A DNA stretch of 64,000 bases from Phascolarctos cinereus (GCF_002099425.1 NW_018344024.1:7816001-7880000); one strand, 5' to 3'. Positions 45,186-56,590 are shown, counted from the stretch's first letter. The notes: generated from the letters alone by a model not told the origin. Numbers and translations: made by a program.

Positions 45186-45379
45186 GATGTGTAAAGCACT
45201 GTGGTAGGCTCTGGGGATACAAGGACAAAAGGAAAAACAATTATTGCTATCAATGAACTTAAGTGTTTGTGCCAAGCAAAATGTTTCCAGTAATAACCTA
45301 CCTTTGTTGCTGTTCTTGTTGTTTTACATTAAAAAAGGAAAAAGAAAAGAATGTGGTCGGTGACCAATGAGAAACTTTA

Positions 45380-45530
45380 GGGGCAGCTAGGTGGCTGCAG
45401 TGGCTAGAACTCTGGGCCTTGGGGTCAGGAGGACCTCAGTTCAAATGCGGCCTCAGACACTTACTAGCTGTGTGACCCCAGGCAACTCACAACCCCAATT
45501 GCCTCACCAAAGGAAAAAAAGAAAAAAAAA
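45380..45530 (+). mobile_element. tRNA-derived SINE (WSINE-like), young-looking
   Basis: 'gggcagctaggtggctgcag' head, 'cagttcaaatgcgg' B box, 'caccaaaggaaaaaaagaaa' tail. Perfect 10-bp duplication agaaacttta at 45370-45379 and 45531-45540. Confidence 0.95.
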
Positions 45531-45544
45531 AGAAACTTTACAAA

Positions 45545-46380
45545 ACCTTGACTAGGGCTTGCTCTGTGTCCTCTCTTCAGAAATCAGAGAACCTGTGATT
45601 TTTCTCCTTGACAAATGGAGCTCAGTAAAGAGGGAGGTCATATGCTTCCATAGGCAGCTGTCTTGCCCTGGAGATCCTGAAGTAGCAAAATGAATTTTGA
45701 CCCTTAACCAGCTGCTCAAGTCCTGAACTTCCTGATGGAAACAGGCTCTACCTGCCTTCCTTTCAGTCCTCAAACTATGGTTTGACCTCTTTGAAAAAAT
45801 CCTCTCTATTTTCTTCATAATCTACTTGGAAGGGAATGGTGCCTTCCTCTTGGAGAAGAGTGGAGGTTTCTCAGGGATGAATGCAGGGTTATCTATATGG
45901 AACTAACAGAAGATATGCACAGGAGTGCATATGTAGCAATAGGAACTTTGTGAGTATGGCTTAGAAAAGTTGCAATAAAACATTTTAAAGGACCATTAAG
46001 AATTTCTGAGATTATGCAGGTGAATACAACACATGGAGGCATGACATTTAAATCAGGATGGTTATTATATTAACATTTAACTACATTTTTTTTACCTTGA
46101 TGTTGACCAGCACATCTTGATCAAATTGTCCTATACAAAGAGTAAGTACAAGAGATAGGATTAGAATATAGGACTTCTGACTCCAAGTGTAGTGTTCTTT
46201 TTACTGTGCTACAACTCCCATAAAAATAGACTGTGGAATTTGTAAATTAAGGAACTAAGCAACACTTAAGCAACATGATTAAGTCCATTTATCTTGAGAA
46301 TCAAATGGTCAAACTAATAGATCAGTGACAACATTCTGTTACTTGTAAAGAACCATACAAATTAGGGATGTTCTATTGCT
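45545..46380. other. Unassigned; MIR remnant at 46135-46215
   Basis: No gene. 'gacttctgactccaagtgta' is an antisense MIR end; the rest is unrecognised. Confidence 0.4.
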
Positions 46381-46384
46381 GCTA

Positions 46385-46500
46385 ATAATATGCCAGTTAA
46401 CAAATATTTATAAAAACCCTTCTATGTTCCAGGCACTGTGTCAAACACTAGGGCTACAAAGAAAAGCAAAAACATTCCCCACCCTCAAAAAGCTCAAATT
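46385..46500 (-). mobile_element. L2 LINE 3' end, antisense
   Basis: 'ccaggcactgtgtcaaacac' and 'accctcaaaaagctcaaatt'. Confidence 0.65.
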
Positions 46501-46559
46501 TTACTCTTTGGACATGGAGACAAGTGGAATTTCATAGGGAACTTCAGGTGTGGGAATTC

Positions 46560-46720
46560 CATTCACCAATGGATATTTGACTTGCTAGTTAAATCCTGGG
46601 GAATTTCCTGAGATACATAAGGATTATGTGATTTTCCCAGGGTCATAGAGCAGTAAGTGTCAGGATTTAGGAATCTGTAGTCTTCTTGACTTTGAGGCCT
46701 ACCTCTTTATCTGTAACAGC
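46560..46720 (-). mobile_element. MIR, antisense
   Basis: 'tatgtgattttcccagggtc', 'gtaagtgtcaggatttagga' and 'cttcttgactttgaggcct'. Confidence 0.5.
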
Positions 46721-46747
46721 TGTATTTTGTTAATAATGTCAATAAAA

Positions 46748-46852
46748 TGATTTGTTCTATAAAACTTGGACTCAGTCAAAAGGCTGCACCCAAGGACCTA
46801 GAAGGCCACATATAGCCTCAAGGCCACAGAATCCTCACGCCTGTACCTAGAC
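46748..46852 (+). mobile_element. hAT-like MITE, right half
   Basis: 'aaaacttggactcagtcaaa', 'aaggacctagaaggccacat' and 'cctcaaggccacagaatcct' form the 3' half of a common marsupial MITE ending in cacgcctg. The left half is missing. Confidence 0.55.
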
Positions 46853-46864
46853 TCTTTACTTCTG

Positions 46865-47360
46865 GCATAGTAGAATCACAGGTTGTTAGAAATGGAAAAG
46901 ACCTCAAAGAATATCTATAGTCCACAGCTGTATAGGAGCTCACTCTATGACCCTGGTAAGTAGTCATTCAGTCATTGCTTGAAGATTTCTGGTGAGAGGA
47001 AAATTGATATGTTGAGGTGGCCAATTCTAATTTTTCAATAGCTCTAATTTTAAGGGAGATTTTCCCTTACAAATTGCTAAAATCAATCTCTTTTCATTTT
47101 CCTGCCATTATTTCTAGTTTTTGACCCCTGATGCTATCTCTATATCTTTGGGAAAGTCATTTAACTTTTCTGAGCCTTAATTTCCTCATCCATAAAATGA
47201 TGCCTCCGAAGTCCCTTCCAGCTCTGGATCGGTGATGCAAGAATGTGGCACAATTTTCATTCATATTATAAATGAAAATGTTTTCCCTTTATAATCTTGA
47301 AAACGCTTATCATGGTCCACCTAAATCTTTTCTTTTCTGGAATAAAACACCTTAAACCAG
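46865..47360 (-). mobile_element. L3/CR1 LINE 3' end, antisense, with nested MIR
   Basis: 'agaatcacaggttgttagaa', 'tggccaattctaatttttca', then past a sense MIR (about 47110-47237), 'ctttataatcttgaaaacgc'. The order matches the antisense 3' end of CR1/L3 elements. Confidence 0.55.
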
Positions 47361-47374
47361 ATAACTACTATATC

Positions 47375-47655
47375 TACAAATCTAGCCATCATCTCTCCCT
47401 TCAGCTCCAGTCCCCCCCCACCAACTGCCTGATAGATATCATTGCATATCCCATAAGCACCTCAACATCAACATTTTCTAAATAGAAATCAATATCTCCT
47501 TCTTGCAACACATCCCCTTTCTTAAATTCTCCATTCCCATCAAAAACTGCACTACATTTCTAGCCATGCAGGTTTGAAACCTAAGAGCTGTCCATTATTC
47601 TTTATTCATTCTCCCTCACTCTTCATATTAGTGTCTGGTTATGCTTTAAGTTGTA
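47375..47655 (+). mobile_element. L2 LINE internal fragment
   Basis: 'catcatctctcccttcagct', 'aactgcctgatagatatca', 'aacctaagagctgtccatta' and 'ttcattctccctcactcttc' follow the L2 ORF2 C-terminal region forward. Confidence 0.6.
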
Positions 47656-47989
47656 ATTAATTTTTGTTATATGTTGAGAACTATGATTTCAAGCTAAGAT
47701 TTTTTCATATATGCCACTGACATTGTTAAATACTGTTTGGGGCCCACTGGCAAGTAATATGCTACCTCCAGTCCCCTAAAGTTAGAAGATTTAGTCATGG
47801 TGTTGTTGCCTTACCAAAACTGGTTGTAAATAGGGAGCTGACAGGAGAGAAGGAACATAAATCATATCTTTCTTAAGAGAGTTAAGTTATAGAAAGAAGG
47901 ATTAATAGAATGGATTAAGCAAAACCAGTTGATTACTGCAAGTTGATTACTAGGCTATCTTTTGCCTCATTTCTTGCCTAGCCTCAAAT

Positions 47990-48200
47990 CACTGAATGGG
48001 TGTTGCCTCAGACAAATTGAGACCTGGGAAAGATCTCAGCTTAAAAAGGCCAAGATCTCTCACTGTAACTGGGATCATCTCCTGACCTATGCCTTGTCAC
48101 TGGACTCAGATAACCCTGGAAGAGAGAGTGAGGACATCACCATCCTGATGTCATTGGTCCTCTTTGAGAACGAAAGACAAACAACAGCAAGAACAAGAAC
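47990..48200 (+). mobile_element. RTE-type SINE (MAR1-like)
   Basis: 'tgaatgggtgttgcctcaga', 'ctggaagagagagtgaggac', 'tgatgtcattggtcctcttt' and the (AACAACAGC)-type tail. Confidence 0.6.
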
Positions 48201-48204
48201 AACA

Positions 48205-48465
48205 GTAGCAGGGAAAGGTCTTTGTTGCATTAGTTGGACCCTCTATCAAAAATATAGGGAAATAAATGGAAAAAAAAATAGTACAGGATGAAAAGTTACA
48301 GAGGGGCTGCAATCTGCATAGGTAGAAGGTATATCCACATAAATAGAAATAAAATTATGCCAAAGATTGAAAAATTTGCTCGAATTTTGGAGCCCCATTG
48401 AAATAGAGGAGCACTTAGATGTTATACTAAGATGGAAATCCACAGAGTGAATATGTCAGTACTGT
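48205..48465. other. Unassigned sequence
   Basis: Nothing recognised. Confidence 0.4.
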
Positions 48466-48471
48466 CTTGAT

Positions 48472-48994
48472 CAGTAGTTCTCAACGTGTGGCCCATGGGT
48501 CTCTGGAGATGTGGAGACCTTTTCAGGGGGTCCCTGAGGTCAAAACTGTTTTTATAATAATAATAAGATGATCCTTGTCTGTTAAAGTACCCCTCCCTTT
48601 TTCAAATACATATCTATGTGAGGCCATATTTTCTTCATATACTTCAACCAAAATAACATTACAAAAGATTAAATGTAGCAACAGATATGAGAATCCAGCT
48701 GTCTCTTATAAAGCCAGATATAAAAGAAATTTACAACACTGTAAAGCAATACCACTATTCTCACTATTTTATTTTAATTTTCAATATGTAGTATTTTCAT
48801 ACAATATTCTATTTATATGAATTTGACTTTGTTGTTTTTTAAATGAATTAATAATAATGAAATTTTATCAGTTTTAATTTCTAATCTAGTCTATATCTAT
48901 GCATACAACTACATAACCAAAAGCTCCTTAGGGTCCTCAATAATTTTTTAAGAGTATAAATGGGTCCTAAGACCAACTAGTTTGAAAAACACTG
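48472..48994 (+). mobile_element. hAT-like DNA transposon, 523 bp, both ends present
   Basis: Left end cagtagttctcaacgtgtgg; right end 'ctagtttgaaaaacactg' reads cagtgtttttcaaactag on the other strand, giving an imperfect inverted repeat of about 16 bp. 'tcagggggtccctgaggtca' and 'agctccttagggtcctcaat' lie just inside. The interior is AT-rich and noncoding. Flanking 8-mers do not match well. Confidence 0.7.
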
Positions 48995-48999
48995 GCTTA

Positions 49000-49745
49000 G
49001 AGGACCCTCTAATCAATTTTAATTTAATAATATTTGATGTTATTTAATGATATGAGTCATCTAATTCTTATCTGATACTACTTTAAATTTAAATCTTTAA
49101 AACAAATCTAGGCCATTTCTATATTCTAAACCTAGTGTTAAAATTTACATTTAGCCTATTTCACATGTAAACATGTATGTTACATATGTATATATCAAGG
49201 GCATTTTGTTTTATCCTGTGTATATAAATGATGCATATGATAAAAATGATAAAAATAAAATGTTCTTTTTTGTTATTTGTTTTTGAGATTTTTGGCTCAC
49301 ACACATGATTTTATAGGCTTAAGTAACTGCCAGTTAACTCTCAGTTTCACAATTTGTTGCCTTGAAAAGTTTCTGGGGGGTACTAAGAACTTGGCCACCC
49401 ATTATCTGTTAGAGGTACTATTCAAAAAGATCTTTCTGATTCCCATTCTGTCTCTCTATCCACTATACTCCATTGTCTCTGTTAATCTTATAAAAATGAA
49501 ATTATTAACCTTCATATAATCATGAAATTACTTCCTACGAACTTTTAATTTGGGAAAATATTGCTATGACTTATTTTATTTCTTCCTCTTTAAAAGTGTT
49601 TCAATATAGAAAATATTTCAATCAACAAAAGCATTAACATTTTTAAAGCTATGAAATGAAAAAGTGAACTAGACATAACCTACTTTTTTTCTATTAGCAT
49701 AGCATATTCATCTGACTAAAAAAGCCACACATCTTAGGTAGAGAT
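49000..49745. other. Unassigned AT-rich sequence
   Basis: No gene or repeat recognised. Confidence 0.35.
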
Positions 49746-49750
49746 CTGTA

Positions 49751-49775
49751 TGTGTGTGTATATATGTATATGTAT

Positions 49776-49813
<38 letters not shown>

Positions 49814-49820
49814 ATGTATG

Positions 49821-49858
<38 letters not shown>
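49751..49858. repeat. TATG/TA simple repeat
   Basis: GTATATATGTATATG-type units, then about 40 bp of pure TA. Confidence 0.93.
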
Positions 49859-49861
<3 letters not shown>

Positions 49862-49954
49862 TTAGTGTGGAAAAGATCTTATATAACATCTAATCAGCCT
49901 GTTGATGTTGATCTCCACAAAGTCTCTCTTACTTGCCCCCCTTCTCTTTATTTA

Positions 49955-50580
49955 TACAGTCATTACACTAGTTCAGGCCCTCATTATCTCTTCCCAGTGC
50001 TTAATACAGTGCTTAGCACTTAGTAGGTGCTAAATAATTCCTGGTAGACTGGTTTATTTGATAGCCTCTTAACTGAATTCCCTGCCTCCAGTTATTCCCA
50101 TCTCTAATTGATTCTTCTGTGTGCTGCCAAGATAGCTTCCAAATGCACAAGTGTGACCTCACCCTTCTCCTATTCAAAACTGCTCAGTGGTCTACTATCT
50201 ATAGGATGAAACACAAACTGTTTAGAGTGGTGTTTCAGAGTAGAACCTCTACAGTTTGGAGCCACCTAACTTTTAAGCTTTATTTCATATAATTCCCCTT
50301 CATGCTCTTAGTTTCAGAAGTAGACAATTAGCAGTTCCCTCATCTTGTCCTGTACTTTTCTGCCTTGGTGCATGAATGTGCTATCCCATAATGCCTAGGG
50401 ATACAGACTGCCCCATGTTTCTTAAGGAACTCCTTCAATACTTTACTCCTCCCTTATCCCTACTTGATGAATGCTCAGTGCAAGTGAAACTTCCTCCATG
50501 GTCCCCATACTTTGTCCTAGTATATGTTATCTTGTCTCCTCTTGAAGATATATTAAGAGAGACTGTGATAAATTTGATGA
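49955..50580 (+). mobile_element. L2 LINE 3' region, with a second L2 tip inside
   Basis: Forward L2: 'gttcaggccctcattatctc', then from 50045 'tgatagcctcttaactgaat', 'gaccctcaccc'-like 'gtgacctcacccttctccta', 'ctatctataggatgaaacac', 'tttggagccacctaactttt'. A stray L2 terminus (gtgcttagcacttagtaggt) sits at 49993-50040, out of order. Confidence 0.65.
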
Positions 50581-50584
50581 ATTA

Positions 50585-51740
50585 ACAAGGTATAAAACTT
50601 TTCAGAGGATTAGGAAGGCATCTTCCTTTGCATTGTATGGACACGTGCCTTGGTTCTGTGTTTAGAGAACATAGACAACTCCTGATTATTTTTTCAGTTA
50701 CTGGGGCTGGCTCCAAGATGATTAGCTGGCTGGAACTCAGGGACAGATTCTTGCCAGAGGGACTCCTTCTCTCCATGACCTATAAAAATGAGCTGATAGA
50801 CATTTTCTTTCTTTTGGATTCCTCATTTTTTCCTGTTCACTGTTTTCCTATTAAGAAGACCAACTAGTAATAAGGCAGAGAAGGCTTGGTTGTGGGGTGG
50901 GGTTGGGAGGAGGAAGGGAAGACTGTGTCAATTCATAGTTATACACATGCTTGCCCACAGGTATGTAAGGACAGGTACACACACACTGAAAGTAATAGTG
51001 GAGTCATACCTGCTTACTCACAGTTTTGTGAGTGTAGGTCAGTCTATAAACCTTGAAAGTAGATTTCCCAGTGCAAGACATGGCAGTAACTTAGCCATTG
51101 ATAGTTTCTGCAGAAGCACAGGGCAGAAGTAAATGTGCTTGCCCGTATGGACCAAGAGAGTGGTTCTGTTCTTAAGCCCTAACCTTTCATATAGAAGGGA
51201 AGATTTTGACTATAGGAGGCATGATTTTAGAGTCTAGTCATCTAGAGAAGGGAGAGTTCTTGAGTAATGCTGTCCTTTGAACATTCCCAAGGTTTAGTGT
51301 TCAACCCTCAGACCTAGAGCAAGATTTTCTACATAATATTCCGATTTGGAGAAAGAAGAGGATCACCCACATAGTTCCTGAGCAGTGTCCTTTTTGGATG
51401 GCAAAGCCATGTCAATGAGGGAAATAAAGGCCATCACTTACCTGTTTCACATTTATTAACCTGAGTGTCTCTAAAGGAGTTGGGGACACTGCTACACACA
51501 TTTTAGAAAACCTACACATGAGCTATATTCAACTTTTGCTTCAAGATTTCCCTGTAGTAGATTTCTGGAGAAGTGCATAAGTGGGAGGGCATAATGAGTC
51601 AAAGAGAAAATATGATACTTTTGGGCCTGTCCTTAGGATTGAACTTAGCCTGTGTGACCCCATTCTTGGGTGGTCCTGAGCCATGGGCTGTACAAATTAC
51701 AATTCACCTTTTATTATGTTTATCTGTATACATATCTTAA
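50585..51740. other. Unassigned sequence
   Basis: No gene or repeat recognised in 1.15 kb. Confidence 0.35.
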
Positions 51741-51744
51741 TATC

Positions 51745-51860
51745 TCCTTCCCCATTAGATGGAAAGCACCTTAAGGACCAGGGCTTTGTTTTTTTCTCTT
51801 TGTATCCTCAGAGGCAAGTACAATGTCATACAAATTGTAAGTGCTTAAATGTTTGATGAA
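51745..51860 (+). mobile_element. L2 LINE 3' end
   Basis: 'gatggaaagcaccttaagga', 'gggctttgtttttttctctt' and 'gtaagtgcttaaatgtttga'. Confidence 0.6.
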
Positions 51861-52079
51861 TCGCATTGCATTGAAGGAGCCTCTAGTCATCTTTTCTTCA
51901 GAGCTAAAGTAAGTAAGGTTTATGTTTGGCCCACACTGGGTTGGATGAGATTTGACACCATCTGGAGACATGATAATAAAACATACAGAATAGAATAATT
52001 GAGTCTATATTTACATGTTCTCTTATCTCCAACTGAACTTGTGTTTGAAAGTTCTGGAGCCATTTAAAACAGATTCTTG

Positions 52080-52450
52080 GGAGGCAGCATGGTTTAGAGG
52101 AAAGAGTACTAGATCTTGAGTTAAAAGAATACTGGCACTACTGTATGCTTACCTACATAACCATAGCCAAGTCAAGTCCTTTCCATAGACCTTAATTTTT
52201 TCAATTATGAAACTAAAAATTGAATCTAAGTATCTCTCAGATCCCTTTCAGATTTAAATCTATTGATCCCAAGACCTGGGTTAGAATTCTGTTTCTTTGC
52301 CTTACTAGTTATGTGACTTTAAGTCATTTAAACTCTTTGAGCCTCAGCTTTTTTCATCTGAAAATGGGTTTGTTACAAGGAAACTTTTGTGATCTTTAAA
52401 GCAAAATTTTATCTGGAGTGTTGCAGGCAATTAATAAATGTTTCTTGAAT
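52080..52450 (+). mobile_element. Two successive MIR-type SINEs
   Basis: First copy 'gaggcagcatggtttagagg' to 'cagatccctttcagatttaa' (to about 52270). The second, 'agttatgtgactttaagtca' to 'gtgttgcaggcaattaataa', follows directly. Confidence 0.6.
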
Positions 52451-52494
52451 TGTATTTCTCAAAATAAATTGCCCAAAGTATTTTTTAAATATCA

Positions 52495-52600
52495 AGGCTA
52501 TTATTCATAGCATTTTGGGGGTAGAAGGGGCCTGAGAGATCATCTAACCCAACATTCTCCTTTTACAAATATGGAAACTTTGGCCAAGTTCTCTGAGAGC
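52495..52600 (-). mobile_element. MIR/CORE-type fragment, antisense
   Basis: 'agaaggggcctgagagatca' and 'ccttttacaaatatggaaac', the same family as 8036-8225. Confidence 0.55.
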
Positions 52601-52604
52601 TCAG

Positions 52605-53145
52605 ATGAATTTGCAGAACTTACTATTAATCTTTTTACTCTTTTCTCACTCTGTTTTCCTGACCCAAGCTAGAAACAGAGATGGTGCCTTCCATTTCAAT
52701 ATGCATGCATGGGCAGAGGTTGTTGAGATTAGCCTTAGCAAAGGCCCAGCTGTTCCTCCTTGTGTTTTAGTGTCTGCTGAGAGAAGAAGAATGTGGTATA
52801 AGATTTAATGTGAAGATTTAATTCTTTGAAAAATTCAAGGATGGAGAAAATAATTCAGAAGACATGGAGGAAAGGACACTGATGAAAATATAATTAAAGA
52901 TAAATAAGTATTTGTTACCATTAAATGTTACTTTCGCAACCTTTAAGATTTAATGTGCCTCCTAATTATCTAACTTCACAAGTTTACAGTGACTTGAGCA
53001 CTGGGGAGAAGAAAGTCCAAGCTGCTAATTTTCATTACAGAAATCTCAAAGAAGTATCAGTCTTTTCTACTTCTGCTTCCTCTCAATGTGTTGTGTACTT
53101 CTTATACATCTTTTGACTCTGAGATTTGTGTTATATTTTTAATAC
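52605..53145. other. Unassigned sequence
   Basis: No gene or repeat recognised. Confidence 0.35.
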
Positions 53146-53149
53146 CTAT

Positions 53150-53640
53150 GTCCTCCTACTAAATTATAAACTCCTTAAGGGCAGGCTTAGTGTCTTACTC
53201 AGGTCTGTTTCCCTCTCAGCACTCGATAATAGCATGTTTTATGGTGCTTCACAGTTTACAAAGGGCTTTACTTAAAACGGTGTTATAAAATATGTAATAC
53301 AATATTAGCTCCATTTTATAGCTGAATATACTGAGGCTCTGTGAGGATAAGTGAATTCCTTAGACACATACAGCTTCTAAGGTTGGAAGTAGGATTCTGA
53401 TACAGTTTCTTTGACTTCAGATGTAGATGTAGTCAATCCTCAAACATTTATTAAACACCTATTATGCATTAAGTACTGTGCGAGGTGCTATTTAGGATGT
53501 CATAACTATTTACACTACAACATGTAGCTTCTCATTACCGTTGTCATCATATATTTTAGAGTCTACAGATTACTTTTTTCATGACAAGTCTATAGACTAG
53601 ATAGTGTGATTATTAGTCCCATTTTACAGACAAATAAACT
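53150..53640. mobile_element. Cluster of L2 and MIR remnants
   Basis: Forward L2 end 53150-53230 (aactccttaagggcaggctt). Antisense MIR 53240-53410 (tttacaaagggctttactta, ctccattttatagctgaata). Antisense L2 end 53430-53505 (tttattaaacacctattatg). Antisense MIR piece 53560-53640 (cattttacagacaaataaac). Confidence 0.55.
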
Positions 53641-53684
53641 ACAATAGAATAGGCTCTCTTAAGAGATGATGGATTCTTTCTTTA

Positions 53685-53995
53685 GATATCTTTAGCTATC
53701 TATACTCAGTTTAAAATGCTCCAAATTACTAATAAATAGAGGGATGTAAATTAAAGCAACTTGAAGTTCATCCTCATACCCATCAGACTGATAAAGATGA
53801 TGAAAAAGGCAAAATGACAAATGTTGGAGGTGCTGGAAGAAAATAGCCACACTGATGCACAGTTGGTGGAGTTGTGACTTGGTCCAGCCATTCTGGAAAG
53901 TAATTTGGAATCATGCTCTATGACCCCCACCCCCCTGCAATTACTAAACCTTTGAACCTAGCAATACCATTACTACAGGGCCTATGACTCAAAGC
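53685..53995 (+). mobile_element. L1 ORF2 C-terminal fragment
   Basis: 'gggatgtaaattaaagcaac', 'catacccatcagactgataa', 'gacaaatgttggaggtgctg', 'cagttggtggagttgtgact' and 'ccattctggaaagtaatttg' are the sense-strand end of ORF2. The frame is broken. Confidence 0.75.
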
Positions 53996-54095
53996 AACTA
54001 TCTCTGAGGGTTGTTGTAAGATTTAAATGATATAATATTTGTAAAAGTGCTCAGTACAATGCCTAACACATAGTAGGAGCTTTACAAATGTTAGT
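53996..54095 (+). mobile_element. MIR/CORE-SINE tail
   Basis: 'tctgagggttgttgtaagat', 'aagtgctcagtacaatgcct' and 'cacatagtaggagctttaca'. Confidence 0.5.
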
Positions 54096-54109
54096 TATTT
54101 TTTTGTTTG

Positions 54110-54258
54110 GTTGCTGATGAGGGAACTGAGGCAAACATTAGTTAAGTAACTTGCTCGGGGTCACACAGCTAATATGTGTCTGAGGCTGGATTTGAATGTA
54201 GATCTTCTTTACTCCAGGAACAGTCCTGTATCCACTGCACCACCTAGCTACTCCGAAA
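54110..54258 (-). mobile_element. tRNA-derived SINE, antisense
   Basis: 'gggaactgaggcaaacatta', 'acttgctcggggtcacacag' and 'ctgcaccacctagctactcc' (the reverse-complemented head). Confidence 0.8.
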
Positions 54259-54589
54259 GAAAGAAGAAAAAAAATCCTATATGTTATTAAAAAAAATACA
54301 ACAGCTGTTTTTGTAGTGGCAAAGAACTAAAAGCACAATTTATATTGTATTTTTGAAAAATTTCAGAATTTTGATCAGCATAACAATCAACTTCGATTCC
54401 CAAGGTGAAGAATGCTGGCTGGTTGACTACAGAGGCATGATGGACTAATAAATAGGCAGAATGAGAAAAGTGTTTTGGTCATGGCTAATGTGGTGATTTG
54501 TTTTGTTTGGCTATATTTATAAGATACAAGGGTTTTGTATTCTTTTTTGAGGGGGTAAAAGGGAGAAAAAATAAATTCTTGATAATTGA

Positions 54590-54690
54590 GTATATATACA
54601 CATATGCATACACAATCCACATGCAAACATATACATGCATACATACACATGCATATACATACATGTATATGCATGCACACATATATCTTA
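54590..54690. repeat. TACA/TGCA simple repeat
   Basis: Irregular ATACACATATGCATAC units. Confidence 0.85.
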
Positions 54691-54869
54691 GTGGATTTCT
54701 CCTAACCGGAGTGATTCAAGCAATCCTTTATGGCCACATGCGTATTTTGTAACAGGAATTCTATTTTAGATATGTGTTGTACTAGATAGTTGTTGAGGTC
54801 AATCAGTTGACACACATTTATGAAGCATTTTTTCCCAGGCTCTGTAGTATGTCATCCTATCCCCCCCCC

Positions 54870-55355
54870 CCAATAAACTCTAGTGTTTCCTATTGCCCTC
54901 AGGATCAAATACAAAATGTTCTGTTTGATGTTCCAAGCCCTTGATACCCTAGCCCTTTCTCACCTTTCTACTGTTCTTTCAGCTTAATCTTAACATGCAC
55001 TCTGATCTAAGGACACTGTCCTTCTGGTCCCTCATGCCTGGAATCCTTTTCCTCCTCAGCTCATATTATTGACCAGCCTGGCTTCCTTTAAGTTTCAGCT
55101 AGCATCCCGTTCTTTACTGGAAACCTTCCCCAATACCTCTTAATTCTAGTGCCTTCCCTCTGTTAATTACTTCTGATTTATCTTGCATATAGTTTGCTCT
55201 GTACATGTTTATTTGCATGCTTTCTCTCTCCCCTGTAATATTACAAGCTTCTTGAGAACAAGGACTCTCTTTTGCCTCTTTTTTTTTTAAATCCTGGATT
55301 TTTAGCATAGTTCCTGGTACATAGTAGGTACTTATTAAATGTTTATTGATTGATT
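54870..55355 (+). mobile_element. L2 LINE, best-preserved 3' end
   Basis: 'aaactctagtgtttcctatt', 'caggatcaaatacaaaatgt', 'cctcatgcctggaatccttt', 'ttctagtgccttccctctgt', 'caagcttcttgagaacaagg', 'ctggtacatagtaggtactt', ending in L2's repeated TGATT motif (gtttattgattgattattg). About 485 bp. Confidence 0.8.
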
Positions 55356-55424
55356 ATTGTTGGAGATACGAAGATAAAGGAACATAGTTACTACCCAAAA
55401 GGAGTTTACATTTTACTGGGGAAA

Positions 55425-55570
55425 ATATCTATATCTATATCTATATATCTATATCTATATCTATATCTATATCTATATCTATATCTATATCTATATCTAT
55501 ATCTATATCTATATCTATATCTATATCTATATCTATATCTATATCTATATCTATATCTATATCTATCTAT
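55425..55570. repeat. (ATATCT)n hexanucleotide array
   Basis: About 24 units of a 6-bp repeat, nearly perfect. It sits about 70 bp past the L2 terminus and makes spurious Leu-Tyr or Arg-Tyr frames. Confidence 0.97.
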
Positions 55571-55739
55571 TTTAAATAAATAAATAAAAAGGGATATGAG
55601 CCATCCTTTGGTATTTGTTTCCAAAGAACTTTTTATCATGTGCTTTGTCTTATTAAATATATTTATTTCATGAAATGTATGTATTTCTTTTTTGTATGCT
55701 GTACATGTATGTGTATATATGTATATATACACAAAATAC

Positions 55740-55995
55740 ATAATAATAATAATTAAGGTTTATATAGAACTTTAAGGAATGCACTTAACATTTGCATGTA
55801 TTACCTCATTTGAGCCTCACAGCAACCCTATAAGTTTGGTATTATTATTTATCCCCCACTTACAGATGATGAAACTGAGAATCAGAGAGGTTAAGTAATC
55901 TATTCAGGTTCACATAGCTAGCAAGTGTATGAGGTAAGATTCAAACTCAGGTCTTCCTGATTCCATGTCCAGCACTTAATCCACTGTACCACCAT
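55740..55995 (-). mobile_element. MIR, antisense, near full length
   Basis: 'cctcacagcaaccctataag', 'cttacagatgatgaaactga', 'aagattcaaactcaggtctt' and 'ccactgtaccacc'. Confidence 0.75.
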
Positions 55996-55999
55996 ATGC

Positions 56000-56345
56000 A
56001 AGTTCATTTTAGAGAAGACACTAGAAGCAAAGGAGATAAGGAACAGCTTCCTATAGAACTTGGCACCTAAGCTGACTTTTGAAAAAATAAAATGATTCAA
56101 AGAGGTAGAGTGGAGGGAGTGCATTTCAAGCATGAGGGATGTCTAGTACAAAGAGACAGAGAATGGAGACAGAGTATTATGAGTGAGGAACTTAAAGAAA
56201 GCCAGTTTGGCTGAAGGGAAGGAGAGTAAGATGTAATAAGGAAAGGTAGGTTGGGGCTAAGTTATGAAGTGTCTTAAATGCCAAACAGATCTATTTGATC
56301 CTAAGGGTAATGTAGAGCCTGCATATTGAATATTGGAGAGCATAG
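56000..56345 (-). mobile_element. L2 LINE internal fragment, antisense
   Basis: 'agtggagggagtgcatttca', 'agaaagccagtttggctgaa', 'gaaaggtaggttggggctaa' and 'taaatgccaaacagatctat' follow antisense L2 order. Confidence 0.7.
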
Positions 56346-56389
56346 TTCCTACCAACTTCAAAATTTGATGATTCTTTGAAGAGAGATTA

Positions 56390-56590
56390 AGTGCTTAAAT
56401 GAGTAGAAATTTAGGGCTGTAAGGGATGTTAGAAATTATCTAGTCAAAATACTTCTTTTTATTGATGAGGGAACTGAGAAACATAGAGATGAAGTTACTT
56501 GGCCAAGATAATGCATCCAACTTGGAGGAAACAAGACTGGAAGTTAGGTCTCCAGACTTATAGTCCCTAGTCCATAGCTCGCAGCACCAT
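56390..56590 (-). mobile_element. MIR/CORE-type repeat, antisense
   Basis: 'ctgtaagggatgttagaaat', 'ttattgatgagggaactgag' and 'aagttaggtctccagactta'. Confidence 0.55.

Larger units (their letters stand above)
44725..45250 (-). mobile_element. L2 LINE 3' end, outer layer of a triple nest
   Basis: 'ctacttattaagcacctatt' (44740) and 'aagcactgtggtaggctctg' (45196) are adjacent in L2 and are split by the CORE-SINE at about 44770-45185. Confidence 0.65.

Noticed and set aside
55350-55741. Leu-Tyr and Arg-Tyr repeat frames
   Set aside because: They translate the (ATATCT)n array.
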